Shown here one piece after another: positions 52,243 through 62,200 of a stretch of 64,000 nucleotides of DNA. Origin of the DNA: HGM04593 sp045631205. Its GTDB lineage: Bacteria; Bacteroidota; Bacteroidia; Bacteroidales; Bacteroidaceae. The notes beneath the pieces were generated by a model. That model ran no database searches, was not told where the DNA came from, and saw only the letters and a program-made list of their open reading frames with translations. Location: the NCBI GenBank assembly GCA_045631205.1, contig JAZQUI010000028.1, forward strand, positions 124,001 to 188,000, read 5' to 3'. Position numbers and translations under genes: made by a program. Every line of letters begins with the position of its first letter. The stretch's first letter is position 1.

Positions 52243-54705
52243 TCAAATTAAGTTTATAGGTTTTTTAACTTTCTCTTTAAGAAGTGCTATTTCCAGTACT
52301 TCGTTTATCTCATCCACGTAATGGAATGTGAGTCCTTTAAGGTATATTTCGGGAATGGCCTCTATGTTTCGGCGGTTCTCCTTGCACAATATAATCTCTT
52401 TTATGCCGGCTCGTTTGGCTGCAAGAATCTTCTCTTTTATACCACCGACAGGCAATACTTTACCACGCAAAGTTATCTCGCCGGTCATAGCAATGTTGGG
52501 CTTTACTTTGCGTTGCGTAAGCGCCGAAACAAGTGCAGTGGTCATTGTGATACCTGCCGAGGGACCGTCTTTGGGTATTGCACCCTCGGGAACGTGCAGG
52601 TGTATATTCCATTTGTCGAACACTTCGTAGGGTATGCCGAGGCTGTCGGAATGTGATTTTATGTACTCGAGAGCAAGTATTGCCGACTCCTTCATAACAT
52701 CGCCAAGGTTACCGGTAAGTGTAATCTTCTCGCCTTTGCCACGGCTCAAACTTGTTTCAATGAAAAGAATCTCTCCGCCTGCGGCAGTCCAAGCAAGCCC
52801 CACTACAACACCGGCATATTCGTTGCCTTGGTAGCGGTCGCGTGTGAATTCCTTCGGGCCTAAAAGCTCTACAAGGTTTTGGGGTTTTACAGTGGTTATA
52901 TCAAACTCTCCTTTGCTTGCTTTTTGGCAGGCAAGACGGCGGAAAATTTTGCTTATTTTTTTCTCTAGGCCTCTCACACCCGACTCGCGTGTGTAGTCCT
53001 CGATTATCTGCTCTATGGCAGCTTTATTTATTGTAACTTTCTCTTTGGCAATACCATTAGCCTCCTTTTCTTTGGGGAGAAGGTGGCGTTTGGCAATCTC
53101 AATTTTCTCTTCGGTGAGATAGCCGCTTACCTCTATAAGCTCCATACGGTCGAGTAGTGCGCTTGGTATGTTGCTCAGGTTGTTTGCAGTAGCAATGAAG
53201 AGTACATTGGACAAATCGTAATCCACATCGAGGAAGTTGTCGTGGAATGTGCTGTTCTGCTCGGGGTCAAGAACCTCCAATAAAGCCGACGATGGGTCGC
53301 CGTGGTTCGAAGCCTGTCCCACCTTGTCAATCTCGTCGAGAATGAATACGGGGTTATCGCTACCGGCTTTTGCCAGGTTTTTGAGTATGCGGCCGGGCAT
53401 AGCTCCGATATAGGTCTTGCGGTGTCCGCGAATTTCCGATTCATCGTGAAGACCACCTAATGAAACACGCACGTATTTACGGTTAAGCGCCTCGGCAATA
53501 GAACGGCCTAGCGATGTCTTACCAACTCCGGGAGGACCGTAAAGGCAGATGATGGGCGATTTGAGATCTCCTCTCATCTTTAATACGGCGAGGTGTTCTA
53601 TAATTCTCTCTTTCACCTTCTCCAAGCCATAGTGGTCTTTATCAAGAATCTTGCGGGCGTTCTTGATGTCAAGGTTGTCGGTGGTACATTTTCCCCACGG
53701 CAGGCTCACGAATAGTTGCAGATAATTGAGTTGTACGTGATAGTCGGGTGTCTGTGCCGGTATGCGCTCCAATTTGGCGATTTCCTTGTTGAATATCTCC
53801 CCAACCTCTTTGCTCCACTTTTTGTCTTTTGCCTTGTTTTTGAGAATGGTAGAATCCTGGTCATTGACATTTATTCCCAACTCCTCCTGAATGTTCTTCA
53901 AGTGGTGTTGCAGGAAGTACTCTTTTTGTTGCTTGTTGAGTTCTTGTGTTGTGCGTTTGTGAATCTTTTGTTGCAGCTCCGAAAGGCTTATCTCCTCCTT
54001 TATGTGTGTAAGTACCTGGTAAGCTTTCTCTTTGAGCTCATCAATTTTGAGAAGGTCTATCTTCTTATCTATGTTTGCGTTGATATTGGTGCAGAGGAAG
54101 TAAAGCAGAAGGTTGTTGTCCTTCATGTTCTTTAAAGCAAACTCTGCATCGCCCTGGCTGTTAGTGTAAAGTGTAAACAACTTCAACGCCTTCTCGCGAC
54201 AGTTGTCCATGATTACGGCAAACTCCTTGTCATCGGGTTTGGGTAGAAGTTCTATGACCTTTTCAATTTTTCCTTGGGGGTATTTGCCTGAAGTGTCGAG
54301 GTGTGTAAGTCTTACTCTATGAAAACCTTGCAGTATGGCAGTGGTCTTGTTGTCGTTCATATTGAACACTCTCACAATCTTTGCCAGAACTCCGTAGTCG
54401 TAAAGGTCTTCGAATGTGGGGTTTTCAATATTCTCGTTCTTCTGACAGAATACACCAATGTAGTTCTTCTTTTCAAATGCTTCCTTTACCAAACGCAATG
54501 AACTCTCCCTTCCGATGCCGACAGGCAGTATGGCGGTAGGGAAAAGTACTGTGTTGCGCAAAGGTAATATAGCTATGTTGTCTAAGTTGACCTGGGCTGT
54601 AAGCGATGTTGTTTCGTCAATGTCTCGGAACTCGGTTATCAGTGAGAAATCCTCGTCTTCTCTCCCGTCGAGTTCAATGAAATCGAAATTATCTTTGTCG
54701 TCCAT
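52243..54705 (-). CDS. lon: ATP-dependent protease La
   Basis: An 820-residue Lon: N-terminal substrate-binding domain (AILPLRNTVLFPTAILPVG), AAA+ module with Walker A YGPPGVGKTSLG near residue 388, Walker B DEIDKV, and a C-terminal protease with catalytic Ser in PKDGPSAG near 715 and the catalytic Lys later in GGIKEKILAAKR. It degrades misfolded and regulatory proteins. tgt, the LptF/G-type gene and the helicase follow on the same strand with small gaps. A TAAATTCG promoter element lies 45 bases upstream. Confidence 0.95.
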   Translation of the reverse strand: MDDKDNFDFIELDGREDEDFSLITEFRDIDETTSLTAQVNLDNIAILPLRNTVLFPTAILPVGIGRESSLRLVKEAFEKKNYIGVFCQKNENIENPTFEDLYDYGVLAKIVRVFNMNDNKTTAILQGFHRVRLTHLDTSGKYPQGKIEKVIELLPKPDDKEFAVIMDNCREKALKLFTLYTNSQGDAEFALKNMKDNNLLLYFLCTNINANIDKKIDLLKIDELKEKAYQVLTHIKEEISLSELQQKIHKRTTQELNKQQKEYFLQHHLKNIQEELGINVNDQDSTILKNKAKDKKWSKEVGEIFNKEIAKLERIPAQTPDYHVQLNYLQLFVSLPWGKCTTDNLDIKNARKILDKDHYGLEKVKERIIEHLAVLKMRGDLKSPIICLYGPPGVGKTSLGRSIAEALNRKYVRVSLGGLHDESEIRGHRKTYIGAMPGRILKNLAKAGSDNPVFILDEIDKVGQASNHGDPSSALLEVLDPEQNSTFHDNFLDVDYDLSNVLFIATANNLSNIPSALLDRMELIEVSGYLTEEKIEIAKRHLLPKEKEANGIAKEKVTINKAAIEQIIEDYTRESGVRGLEKKISKIFRRLACQKASKGEFDITTVKPQNLVELLGPKEFTRDRYQGNEYAGVVVGLAWTAAGGEILFIETSLSRGKGEKITLTGNLGDVMKESAILALEYIKSHSDSLGIPYEVFDKWNIHLHVPEGAIPKDGPSAGITMTTALVSALTQRKVKPNIAMTGEITLRGKVLPVGGIKEKILAAKRAGIKEIILCKENRRNIEAIPEIYLKGLTFHYVDEINEVLEIALLKEKVKKPINLI

Positions 54706-54749
54706 TCTCTGTATCTTTTTATAAATGCTTTTTTCTCTACTTTAAAACG

Positions 54750-54757
54750 CGAATTTA
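54750..54757 (-). promoter_or_regulatory. -7 promoter element for the lon operon
   Basis: Reads TAAATTCG on the minus strand (TAnnTTCG form). Confidence 0.45.
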
Positions 54758-54881
54758 CGACTATTTGGCGATATAATAAAATATTTTCACTTTAATTATA
54801 AATAAATATAGCAGTGTTGCCTCGTTGAATGCTGGTGTTAATTAAAGTTGGTTGTTATTTCTTTTTGTCCGGCAATTGTTA

Positions 54882-54889
54882 TATCTTCG
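54882..54889 (+). promoter_or_regulatory. -7 promoter element for the lipid kinase
   Basis: TATCTTCG. Transcription would begin near 54896, so starts upstream of this point are excluded and the in-frame TTG at 54912 becomes the best start. Confidence 0.5.
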
Positions 54890-54911
54890 CAAAAGAAATG
54901 CAATTGAAGCC

Positions 54912-56036
54912 TTGGATACTAAAAAGAGCATATTGTTTTTGATAAATCCTAAGTCGGGAGTGGGGGGTAAACGCTCTGTTCCGCGCTTGGTGAGAACTCT
55001 TGTGGACAAGAGTAAATTCAATGTGACTATAAGGCAAACACAATATGTTGCGCACGCTTGTGAGCTAACCCTTGAAGCGGTGAAGCGTGGGGTGGATGTA
55101 GTTGTGGCTGTTGGTGGTGATGGTACGGTTAATGAGGTGGCGCGTTCTCTTGTCGGTAGTAAAACTGCTCTAGGAATTGTTCCTTGTGGTTCGGGTAATG
55201 GTCTCGCTCGCCATTTGGGTATTCCTTTGGATATCAAACGTGCCATAGAATTTATAAACACAGCTGAAATTACGGCGGTTGATTATGGTAAAATAAACGG
55301 ACATCCTTTTTTTTGTATCTGTGGTATCGGTTTTGATGCTCTTGTAAGCAATAGTTTTGCTCATTGTACACGTCGCGGGCTTTTGGGGTATATGAATCAA
55401 ACGCTTGTCGATTGGTTGAGTTATGAGCCTGAGGTTTATGAACTGGAGAGTGAGTCTTTTAAAAAGAGTTACAAGGCATTCCTTGTTGCTTGCGGTAACG
55501 CGGCGCAATATGGTAATAATGCGTACATAAGCCCCAATGCGTCTATGCGCGATGGACTTCTTAGCGTGACAGTGCTGGAACCTTTCCCGGTGGTCGATGT
55601 TCCGCTTATTCTCGGGCAGTTGTTTGGTCGTTCTCTTGATAAGAATGGTCATATTAAAACGCTTGAAGCAAAGTGGCTTAAAATAAAAAGAAATGCTGCC
55701 GGACCTGTGCATTTTGATGGTGAACCGGCGATGATGGATGCGGAGATTCTTGTGGAAATGGTTCCTCTTGGCCTGAATGTGCTTGCTTCTCCTGGTTGGG
55801 ACGGTTTGAGTGCGGTGGTGCCCATGTATAAGCAGGTGTTTGAACTTATAAATGTTCCGGTTCCCGATGTGAATATAACAATGCCCAAACTTGATTTGTC
55901 TAAACTCGATTTGTCAAAAATGGAACTGCCAAAGGTTGAAACTTTGTTGCCAAAGATAAATATAGACGAGATAAAGGGTAGGTTGCCGCAGATATCTGCG
56001 TTGAAAAACATTCGTCGAAATACAAAAGACAAATAA
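54912..56036 (+). CDS. Diacylglycerol kinase-family lipid kinase with a repeated C-terminal tail
   Basis: A 374-residue YegS/DgkB-type kinase. ILFLINPKSGVGG opens it, the nucleotide-binding VVAVGGDGTVNEVA has GGDGT at residues 68-72, and PCGSGNGLARHLG follows. The only reasonable in-frame start after the promoter is TTG 54912 (MDTKKSILFL). The last 60 residues are unusual: VPVPDVNITMPKLDLSK, then repeated LDLSK, MELPK and VETLLPK units, giving an alternating hydrophobic/basic tail that could bind membranes. The substrate may be diacylglycerol, undecaprenol or a sphingoid base; Bacteroidales make sphingolipids, so this stays open. Confidence 0.85.
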   Translation: MDTKKSILFLINPKSGVGGKRSVPRLVRTLVDKSKFNVTIRQTQYVAHACELTLEAVKRGVDVVVAVGGDGTVNEVARSLVGSKTALGIVPCGSGNGLARHLGIPLDIKRAIEFINTAEITAVDYGKINGHPFFCICGIGFDALVSNSFAHCTRRGLLGYMNQTLVDWLSYEPEVYELESESFKKSYKAFLVACGNAAQYGNNAYISPNASMRDGLLSVTVLEPFPVVDVPLILGQLFGRSLDKNGHIKTLEAKWLKIKRNAAGPVHFDGEPAMMDAEILVEMVPLGLNVLASPGWDGLSAVVPMYKQVFELINVPVPDVNITMPKLDLSKLDLSKMELPKVETLLPKINIDEIKGRLPQISALKNIRRNTKDK

Positions 56037-56098
56037 ATTTTTATATTGAAAAATATTTACATTTGTAATTTGTTTGTGCGCATGAAAAATGCGAGGCT

Positions 56099-56809
56099 TT
56101 AAACTATTTTCAAATAAAAATCCCTTAAAAGGCTTTTTGCTTTTTCGCTGTATTCTCCGGGGTGGTTTTCGAGTATAAGCTCTTCGGTTTTTGGAGATGT
56201 ACACACCTCTCTGCCGAATTCAACCAATATTCTTTTTGCCTTTTTGCGAGGTGTCGTGCGTACAAATGTGATTTTGTGCGTTGAAAATCCTTTGAAAATA
56301 GCTTCTTTTTCCCACAATTCAAAGATGTCGTCGGGTATGATGAGTGAAATGCTCCCGTTTGTGTTTAATATCTCTTTGGCGTGGGTAAAGAAGGCTTCGG
56401 GTGTCAGGCTGTCGTTGTGGCGCGCCAATGTGCGTTGCTCGTTATCGCATTTCAGGCTGTTGTTGAAATACGGCGGGTTGCTTACAATGCAGTCGTAAAG
56501 TGTAGTGGGCTTGTGCGTGAGAAAATCGCCGTTGATAATCTTGATTCTCTCGCTCCATGGAGAGTTCTTTACGTTTTCTTTCGCTTTTGCCGCAGCGGTA
56601 GGGTTAATCTCGATGCCGGTGACTTCTGCTTTGCTGCGTTGTGCAGCCATGATTGCTATAAGTCCGCTGCCGGTGCCTGCGTCGAGAATCTTTTTTCGTT
56701 CCTTTGTGTCGAACCATGCGCCAAGAAGGCAACCGTCAGTGCCAACCTTCATTGCACATCCATCCTGCTCAATAGTGAATTGTTTGAATTTGAAATAGTT
56801 GTTCGACAT
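56099..56809 (-). CDS. trmN6: tRNA1(Val) (adenine-37 N6)-methyltransferase
   Basis: A 236-residue class I methyltransferase (YfiC/TrmN6 family). KVGTDGCLLGAWFD and LDAGTGSGLIAIMAAQR bind SAM, and NPPY at 111-114 is the N6-adenine methylase motif. It modifies A37 of tRNA1-Val in E. coli. The tRNA-Thr gene lies just upstream on the same strand, separated by a hairpin at 56831-56852. Confidence 0.9.
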   Translation of the reverse strand: MSNNYFKFKQFTIEQDGCAMKVGTDGCLLGAWFDTKERKKILDAGTGSGLIAIMAAQRSKAEVTGIEINPTAAAKAKENVKNSPWSERIKIINGDFLTHKPTTLYDCIVSNPPYFNNSLKCDNEQRTLARHNDSLTPEAFFTHAKEILNTNGSISLIIPDDIFELWEKEAIFKGFSTHKITFVRTTPRKKAKRILVEFGREVCTSPKTEELILENHPGEYSEKAKSLLRDFYLKIV

Positions 56810-56830
56810 TTGTATTGGTTAAAACGACAA

Positions 56831-56852
56831 GAGACTGTTTAATAACAGCCTC
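56831..56852 (-). terminator. Hairpin between tRNA-Thr and trmN6
   Basis: Nine base pairs (one G-U) around a four-base loop, followed on the minus strand by TTGTCGTTTT. A modest terminator or processing site after the tRNA. Confidence 0.5.
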
Positions 56853-56868
56853 TGTTTTTATTATTTAG

Positions 56869-56941
<73 letters not shown>

Positions 56942-56955
56942 AAGGAAATCGCGTG

Positions 56956-56986
56956 CAAAGATAGATGATAAAAAGATTTGTGCAAA
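56956..56986 (-). promoter_or_regulatory. Promoter for tRNA-Thr
   Basis: On the minus strand TTTG (56983-56986), 19-base spacer, TATCTTTG (56956-56963). Full matches; 14 bases before the tRNA 5' end. Confidence 0.7.
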
Positions 56987-57038
56987 ATAATCGCATTAAA
57001 AAACATTGGAAAATGATAATAAAATATCGTTTCACGCG

Positions 57039-57070
57039 CTTGTTACTAATAAATAATTTTTATACCTTTG
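57039..57070 (+). promoter_or_regulatory. Promoter of the purF leader / small RNA
   Basis: CTTG (57039-57042), 20-base spacer, TACCTTTG (57063-57070). Predicted transcription start near 57077, more than 220 bases ahead of the purF-like start. Confidence 0.6.
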
Positions 57071-57076
57071 TGGCTG

Positions 57077-57234
57077 ATTAAAACAATACTCTATGAACGT
57101 GGTTTGCGGTAATATAAAACAGATGTCGGTAAAGGAACACGCCGGTGATTCCTTTTCGCTTGTTTGTCTTGTTGCAAAATCTACACGTTTCCTGTTTTTT
57201 TTATGATAGTCGTTTCGTTGAAACGGCTTTTTTT
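57077..57234 (+). ncRNA. Candidate small RNA or attenuator leader before the purF-like gene
   Basis: A stretch of about 158 bases has its own promoter and ends in an intrinsic terminator (57209-57234). Inside are a 37-codon ORF, 57093-57206 (MNVVCGNIKQMSVKEH and on to a Phe/Leu-rich end), and a nine-pair hairpin at 57132-57154 (AAGGAACAC, loop GCCG, then GTG and TTCCTT with one bulge). CGTTTC at 57186-57191 duplicates the left arm of the terminator stem at 57211-57216, so it could form a competing structure. It matches no riboswitch I know; 6S-like or leader-peptide attenuation are possible. Confidence 0.45.
57209..57234 (+). terminator. Intrinsic terminator ahead of the purF-like gene
   Basis: GTCGTTTC, loop GTT, GAAACGGC and seven T residues, located 67 bases before a start codon instead of after a gene. 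Confidence 0.8.
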
Positions 57235-57300
57235 GTATCTTTACGGAAAATAAATAAGAAAACGGGGTAGTAAGAATATATTAAATTAACGATAAATATT

Positions 57301-59181
57301 ATGGAACCTTTATTGCACGAATGTGGCGTTGCGATGATACGCTTGCGTAAACCCCTTGAATACTATAAAGAAAAATATGGTACCTGGGCCTATGGTATGA
57401 ATAAACTATTTCTGCTTATGAACAAGCAGTACAACCGTGGTCAGCAAGGTGCCGGTATAGCTTGTGTCAAACTTAAAGCATCTCCCGGTGAGGATTATAT
57501 GTCGCGCGAAAGAGCCGAGGGTGCCGGCGCAATCTCCGAAGTGTTTGCAGCTGCAAATAAAGATATGCAAGCTCATCCCAAGGATAAGAAAGGCAATGCA
57601 GAATACGCTTATCGTCATTTTGGTTTTGCCGGTGAGCTGTATATGGGCCACTTGCGATATTCCGGTACAGGAAGAACCGGTATGCAATATGTACACCCGT
57701 TCCTGCGTCGTAACAACTGGCGTGCCAAGAACCTCGCTCTTTGTGGTAACTTCCACATAACAAATGTTGATGATGTGTTCCACGAACTTGTTTCTCACGG
57801 TCAGCACCCCCGTGTTCATGCCGATACGTATATTATGCTTGAACTTATGGGACACCGTCTCGACCGCGAGGTGGAGCGCATATTCAAAGAGTGCGAGCAG
57901 GAGGGTCTGCAGGGAATGGATATAACCAATACGATAGAGGAACGTATGGATATCTCGAACGTACTCCGCACATCGGTGCCTTTGCTTGACGGTGGTTATG
58001 TGTTCTGCGGAATAACCGGTAGCGGTGAGATGTTTACAATGCGAGACCCCTGGGGCGTGCGTACAGCTTATTGGTATGCCGACGATGAGATTTTTGTTGT
58101 AGCCAGCGAGCGTGCTGCTTTGCAGACTGCATTGAACCTCAAAGCCGAGGATGTTATAGAGATGAAACCAGGTGAAGCGCTCATTGTAAACAAACGCGGT
58201 GAGTTGCGTAGAGAAATTATCATAGAGCAGAAAGCTTTCCTTCCTTGTTCATTCGAGCGCATATATTTCAGCCGCGGAAACGATGGTGATATATATAAGG
58301 AGCGCAAAATGCTCGGTTCAAATCTCAAGGAGCAGATTTTGAAGGCTATCGACTACGACCTCGACAATACTGTTTTCTCATTCATTCCCAATACTGCCGA
58401 AATGGCATTCTACGGAATGGTAGAGGGTATGGAAGAGTTCCTCAACGAATGGAAAATTAAGGAACTTACATCGGGCAAGCAGTTAAGCGAAGAGGAAATT
58501 CTCAGTATAGTATCTAAAAAGGTGCGTCAGGAGAAGGTTGCAAACAAGGATATAAAGATGCGTACCTTTATTACCGCCGGTGACAAACGTAACGACCTTG
58601 CCGCACACGTTTACGACATAACTTATGGCACAATAAAGCCTAAGGTTGACAATCTTGTTGTGATAGACGATAGTATTGTGCGTGGAACAACTCTCAAACA
58701 AAGTATCTTGAATATACTCGATCGTCTTGAACCCAAAAAGATAATTGTAGTATCGTCTTCGCCTCAGATTCGTTATCCCGACTATTATGGCATAGATATG
58801 GAGAAGTTCGACCACTTTGTGGCGTTTAAAGCAGCTCTTGAACTCTTGTACGAGCGTGGCAAGAGAGCCATTATAGACCAGACATACAAAAACTGTATCG
58901 AGGAGCTTAAGAAACCCGACAGTGAGCAGGTAAACTGCACACGTGCAATTTACAAACCATTCACTCCCGATGAAATATCGGTGAAGATTGGTGAGTTGCT
59001 CAAACCTGTTGATCTTAAAGCCGATCTTGAACTTGTATTCCAGTCACTTTCGGGATTGCACTCGGCTTGTCCCAATCACTTGGGCGACTGGTATTTCAGC
59101 GGAATATATCCCACTCCCGGTGGTAATCGCCTTGTGAACGAGGCTTTTGTTGAGTACTACGAAACCTACTTGTACCGATAA
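57301..59181 (+). CDS. PurF-like amidophosphoribosyltransferase, long form
   Basis: A 626-residue protein with an N-terminal class II glutamine amidotransferase domain and a C-terminal PRPP-binding phosphoribosyltransferase domain. LLHECGVAMIRL places Cys8 as the likely N-terminal nucleophile after removal of seven residues; QYNRGQQGAGIA and GHLRYSGTG follow. The PRPP loop reads VVIDDSIVRGTTLKQS near residue 457. It is about 150 residues longer than ordinary PurF. In Bacteroidetes this long form sits beside the pyrimidine gene carB, so its true reaction may differ from PurF. carB starts 26 bases later. Confidence 0.88.
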   Translation: MEPLLHECGVAMIRLRKPLEYYKEKYGTWAYGMNKLFLLMNKQYNRGQQGAGIACVKLKASPGEDYMSRERAEGAGAISEVFAAANKDMQAHPKDKKGNAEYAYRHFGFAGELYMGHLRYSGTGRTGMQYVHPFLRRNNWRAKNLALCGNFHITNVDDVFHELVSHGQHPRVHADTYIMLELMGHRLDREVERIFKECEQEGLQGMDITNTIEERMDISNVLRTSVPLLDGGYVFCGITGSGEMFTMRDPWGVRTAYWYADDEIFVVASERAALQTALNLKAEDVIEMKPGEALIVNKRGELRREIIIEQKAFLPCSFERIYFSRGNDGDIYKERKMLGSNLKEQILKAIDYDLDNTVFSFIPNTAEMAFYGMVEGMEEFLNEWKIKELTSGKQLSEEEILSIVSKKVRQEKVANKDIKMRTFITAGDKRNDLAAHVYDITYGTIKPKVDNLVVIDDSIVRGTTLKQSILNILDRLEPKKIIVVSSSPQIRYPDYYGIDMEKFDHFVAFKAALELLYERGKRAIIDQTYKNCIEELKKPDSEQVNCTRAIYKPFTPDEISVKIGELLKPVDLKADLELVFQSLSGLHSACPNHLGDWYFSGIYPTPGGNRLVNEAFVEYYETYLYR

Positions 59182-59207
59182 AAACAATCAAATATAAATT
59201 TAAGGAT

Positions 59208-62200
59208 ATGAAAGAACAACTTAAAAAAGTATTATTGCTTGGTTCAGGTGCTTTGCGCATTGGTCAGGCTGGTGAGTTCGATTACTCCGGTTCACAGGCC
59301 CTTAAAGCTCTTCGTGAAGAGGGCATACAATCGGTGCTCATCAACCCTAACGTTGCAACCATCCAGACATCGGAAGGTATAGCAGATAAAGTTTACTTCC
59401 TTCCTGTAGATGTACACAATGTTGAGGAGATTATTAAAAAGGAGCGCCCCGATGGTATTTTGCTTGCTTTCGGTGGCCAGACTGCCCTCAACTGCGGTAC
59501 CGAACTTTATCAGAAAGGTATTCTTGAGAAATATGGCGTGAAAGTTCTTGGTACATCGGTAGAGGCTATCATGTACACCGAGGACCGCGACCTCTTTGTA
59601 AAGAAACTCGACGAGATACCTATGAAGACTCCAGTGAGCCAGGCAGTAGAGAGTATGGAAGATGCTCTTAAAGCCGCACACAAGATCGGTTTCCCCGTTA
59701 TGGTGCGTTCTGCATATGCTCTTGGTGGTCTTGGTAGCGGAATTTGCCGCGATGAGGAGAGTTTTATCAAACTCGCCGAGAGTGCCTTTACATTCTCTAA
59801 CCAGATTCTCGTTGAGGAGTCGCTCAAAGGTTGGAAGGAGATTGAGTTCGAGGTAATCCGCGATGCTAACGACCACTGTTTCACTGTGGCAAGCATGGAG
59901 AATTTCGACCCCCTCGGTATTCACACCGGAGAGTCAATCGTGGTTGCTCCCACTTGTTCACTTACTGACGAGCAGGTTAAGTTTATGCAGGAAATATCTG
60001 TAAAAGCTATCCGTCACCTCGGTATTGTGGGTGAATGTAATATACAGTATGCTTTCAATGCCGAAACAAACGATTATCGTGTAATTGAGGTTAACGCTCG
60101 TTTGAGCCGTTCTTCAGCGTTGGCATCAAAGGCTACCGGTTACCCCCTTGCTTTTGTAGCAGCAAAAATTGCTCTCGGATACACACTCGACCAGATTGGC
60201 GAGATGGGTACTCCCAATTCAGCATACAAAGCTCCCGAGCTCGACTACCTTATATGTAAGATTCCCCGTTGGGACTTGACTAAGTTTGCCGGTGTATCTC
60301 GTCAAATCGGTTCAAGCATGAAATCGGTAGGTGAGATTATGTCAATCGGTCGCACTTTCGAAGAGGTTATCCAGAAGGGCTTGCGTATGATTGGTCAGGG
60401 TATGCACGGTTTTGTAGGTAACGAGCACACACACTTTGAAAACCTTGACGAAGAACTTGCCAACCCTACCGATATGCGCGTCTTCTCAATTGCATCGGCT
60501 CTTGAGCAAGGTTACACGGTAGAGCGCATCAGCGAACTCACAAAGATTGACCCTTGGTTCTTGGGCAAGCTTAAGAATATTGTAGACTACAAGAATGTTT
60601 TGATGGGTTACAATACTCTCGAGGAACTTCCCGAAGAGGTTTTGCGCAAAGCCAAAGAGCTTGGTTTCTCTGACTTCCAGATTGCACGTTTCGTTCTCAA
60701 GAATGAGAAAAATATGGAGGCCGGTAACCTTGCAGTTCGCACCCGTCGTAAAGAACTCAATGTGTTGCCTGCAGTTAAACGTATAAACACAGTTGCGTCG
60801 GAACACCCCGAACTTACCAACTATCTTTATATGACATATGGTGCAAAGGGTTACGATGTAAACTACTACAAAGCAGACAAATCGGTTGTTGTTCTCGGTT
60901 CGGGAGCCTATCGTATCGGTTCATCGGTAGAGTTTGACTGGTGCTCGGTTAATGCTGTACAGACAGCTCGCAAACTCGGCTATAAATCGATTATGATTAA
61001 CTACAACCCCGAGACCGTATCTACCGACTATGATATGTGCGACCGTCTTTACTTCGACGAGCTTTCACTTGAACGTGTACTCGATGTTATTGACCTCGAA
61101 CAGCCCGGTGGTGTAATTGTTTCAGTGGGTGGTCAGATACCTAACAACCTTGCGATGAAACTTCATCGTCAGTCAGTGCCCATTCTTGGAACATCGCCCC
61201 TCTCAATCGACCGCGCAGAGAACCGTCACAAATTCTCGGCTATGCTCGACCAGCTTGGTATCGACCAGCCTGCTTGGAAAGAGCTTACCAGTATCGAGGA
61301 GATGGAGGATTTTGTAAACAAAGTTGGTTACCCCGTACTTGTACGTCCCTCTTATGTGCTCTCGGGTGCAGCGATGAATGTTTGCTACAACGAAGAGGAG
61401 TTGCGTGAATTCCTTAAGATGGCAGCCGCTGTCTCTAAAGAGTTCCCCGTTGTTGTGTCACAATTTATGATTGAGACAAAAGAGATTGAGTTCGATGCTG
61501 TAGCACAAAACGGTGAGGTTGTAGAGTATGCAATTTCAGAGCACGTTGAGTTTGCCGGTGTACACTCTGGCGATGCAACACTCGTGTTCCCTGCACAGAA
61601 AATATACTTTGAGACAGCGCGTCGTATTAAGAAGATAAGCCGCAGAATTGCCAAAGAGCTTAATATCTCTGGTCCCTTCAACATTCAGTTCCTTGCAAAG
61701 AACAATGAGGTTAAGGTTATCGAGTGTAACTTGCGTGCTTCTCGTTCTTTCCCCTTCGTTTCTAAGATACTTAAACGTAACTTCATTGAGACAGCAACCC
61801 GCATTATGCTCGGTGCTCCTTACAGCCAGCCCGACAAGTCGGCATTCGATATCGACTGGATTGGTGTTAAAGCATCGCAGTTCTCATTCTCACGTCTCCA
61901 TAAGGCCGACCCAGTACTTGGTGTAGATATGTCATCTACCGGTGAAGTCGGTTGTATTGGCGATGACTTTGAGGAGGCACTTCTCAATGCAATGATAGCA
62001 GTAGGGTACAGCGTTCCCGAAAAGAACGTAATGGTATCTTCGGGTGCTTCAAAATCAAAAGTTGACCTTCTTGAGTCAACAGCGATACTCGCTCAGAAGG
62101 GTTACAACATCTTCGCAACATCGGGTACTGCAAAATTCCTCAACGAGAACGGAATAAATGCAACTCCTGTAATGTGGCCCGACGAGGATCCCGATGCAGA

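Noticed and set aside
54898..54900. ATG start for the lipid kinase
   Set aside because: It is in a different frame and stops after a few codons, so it cannot start the kinase unless there is a frameshift, for which I see no sign.
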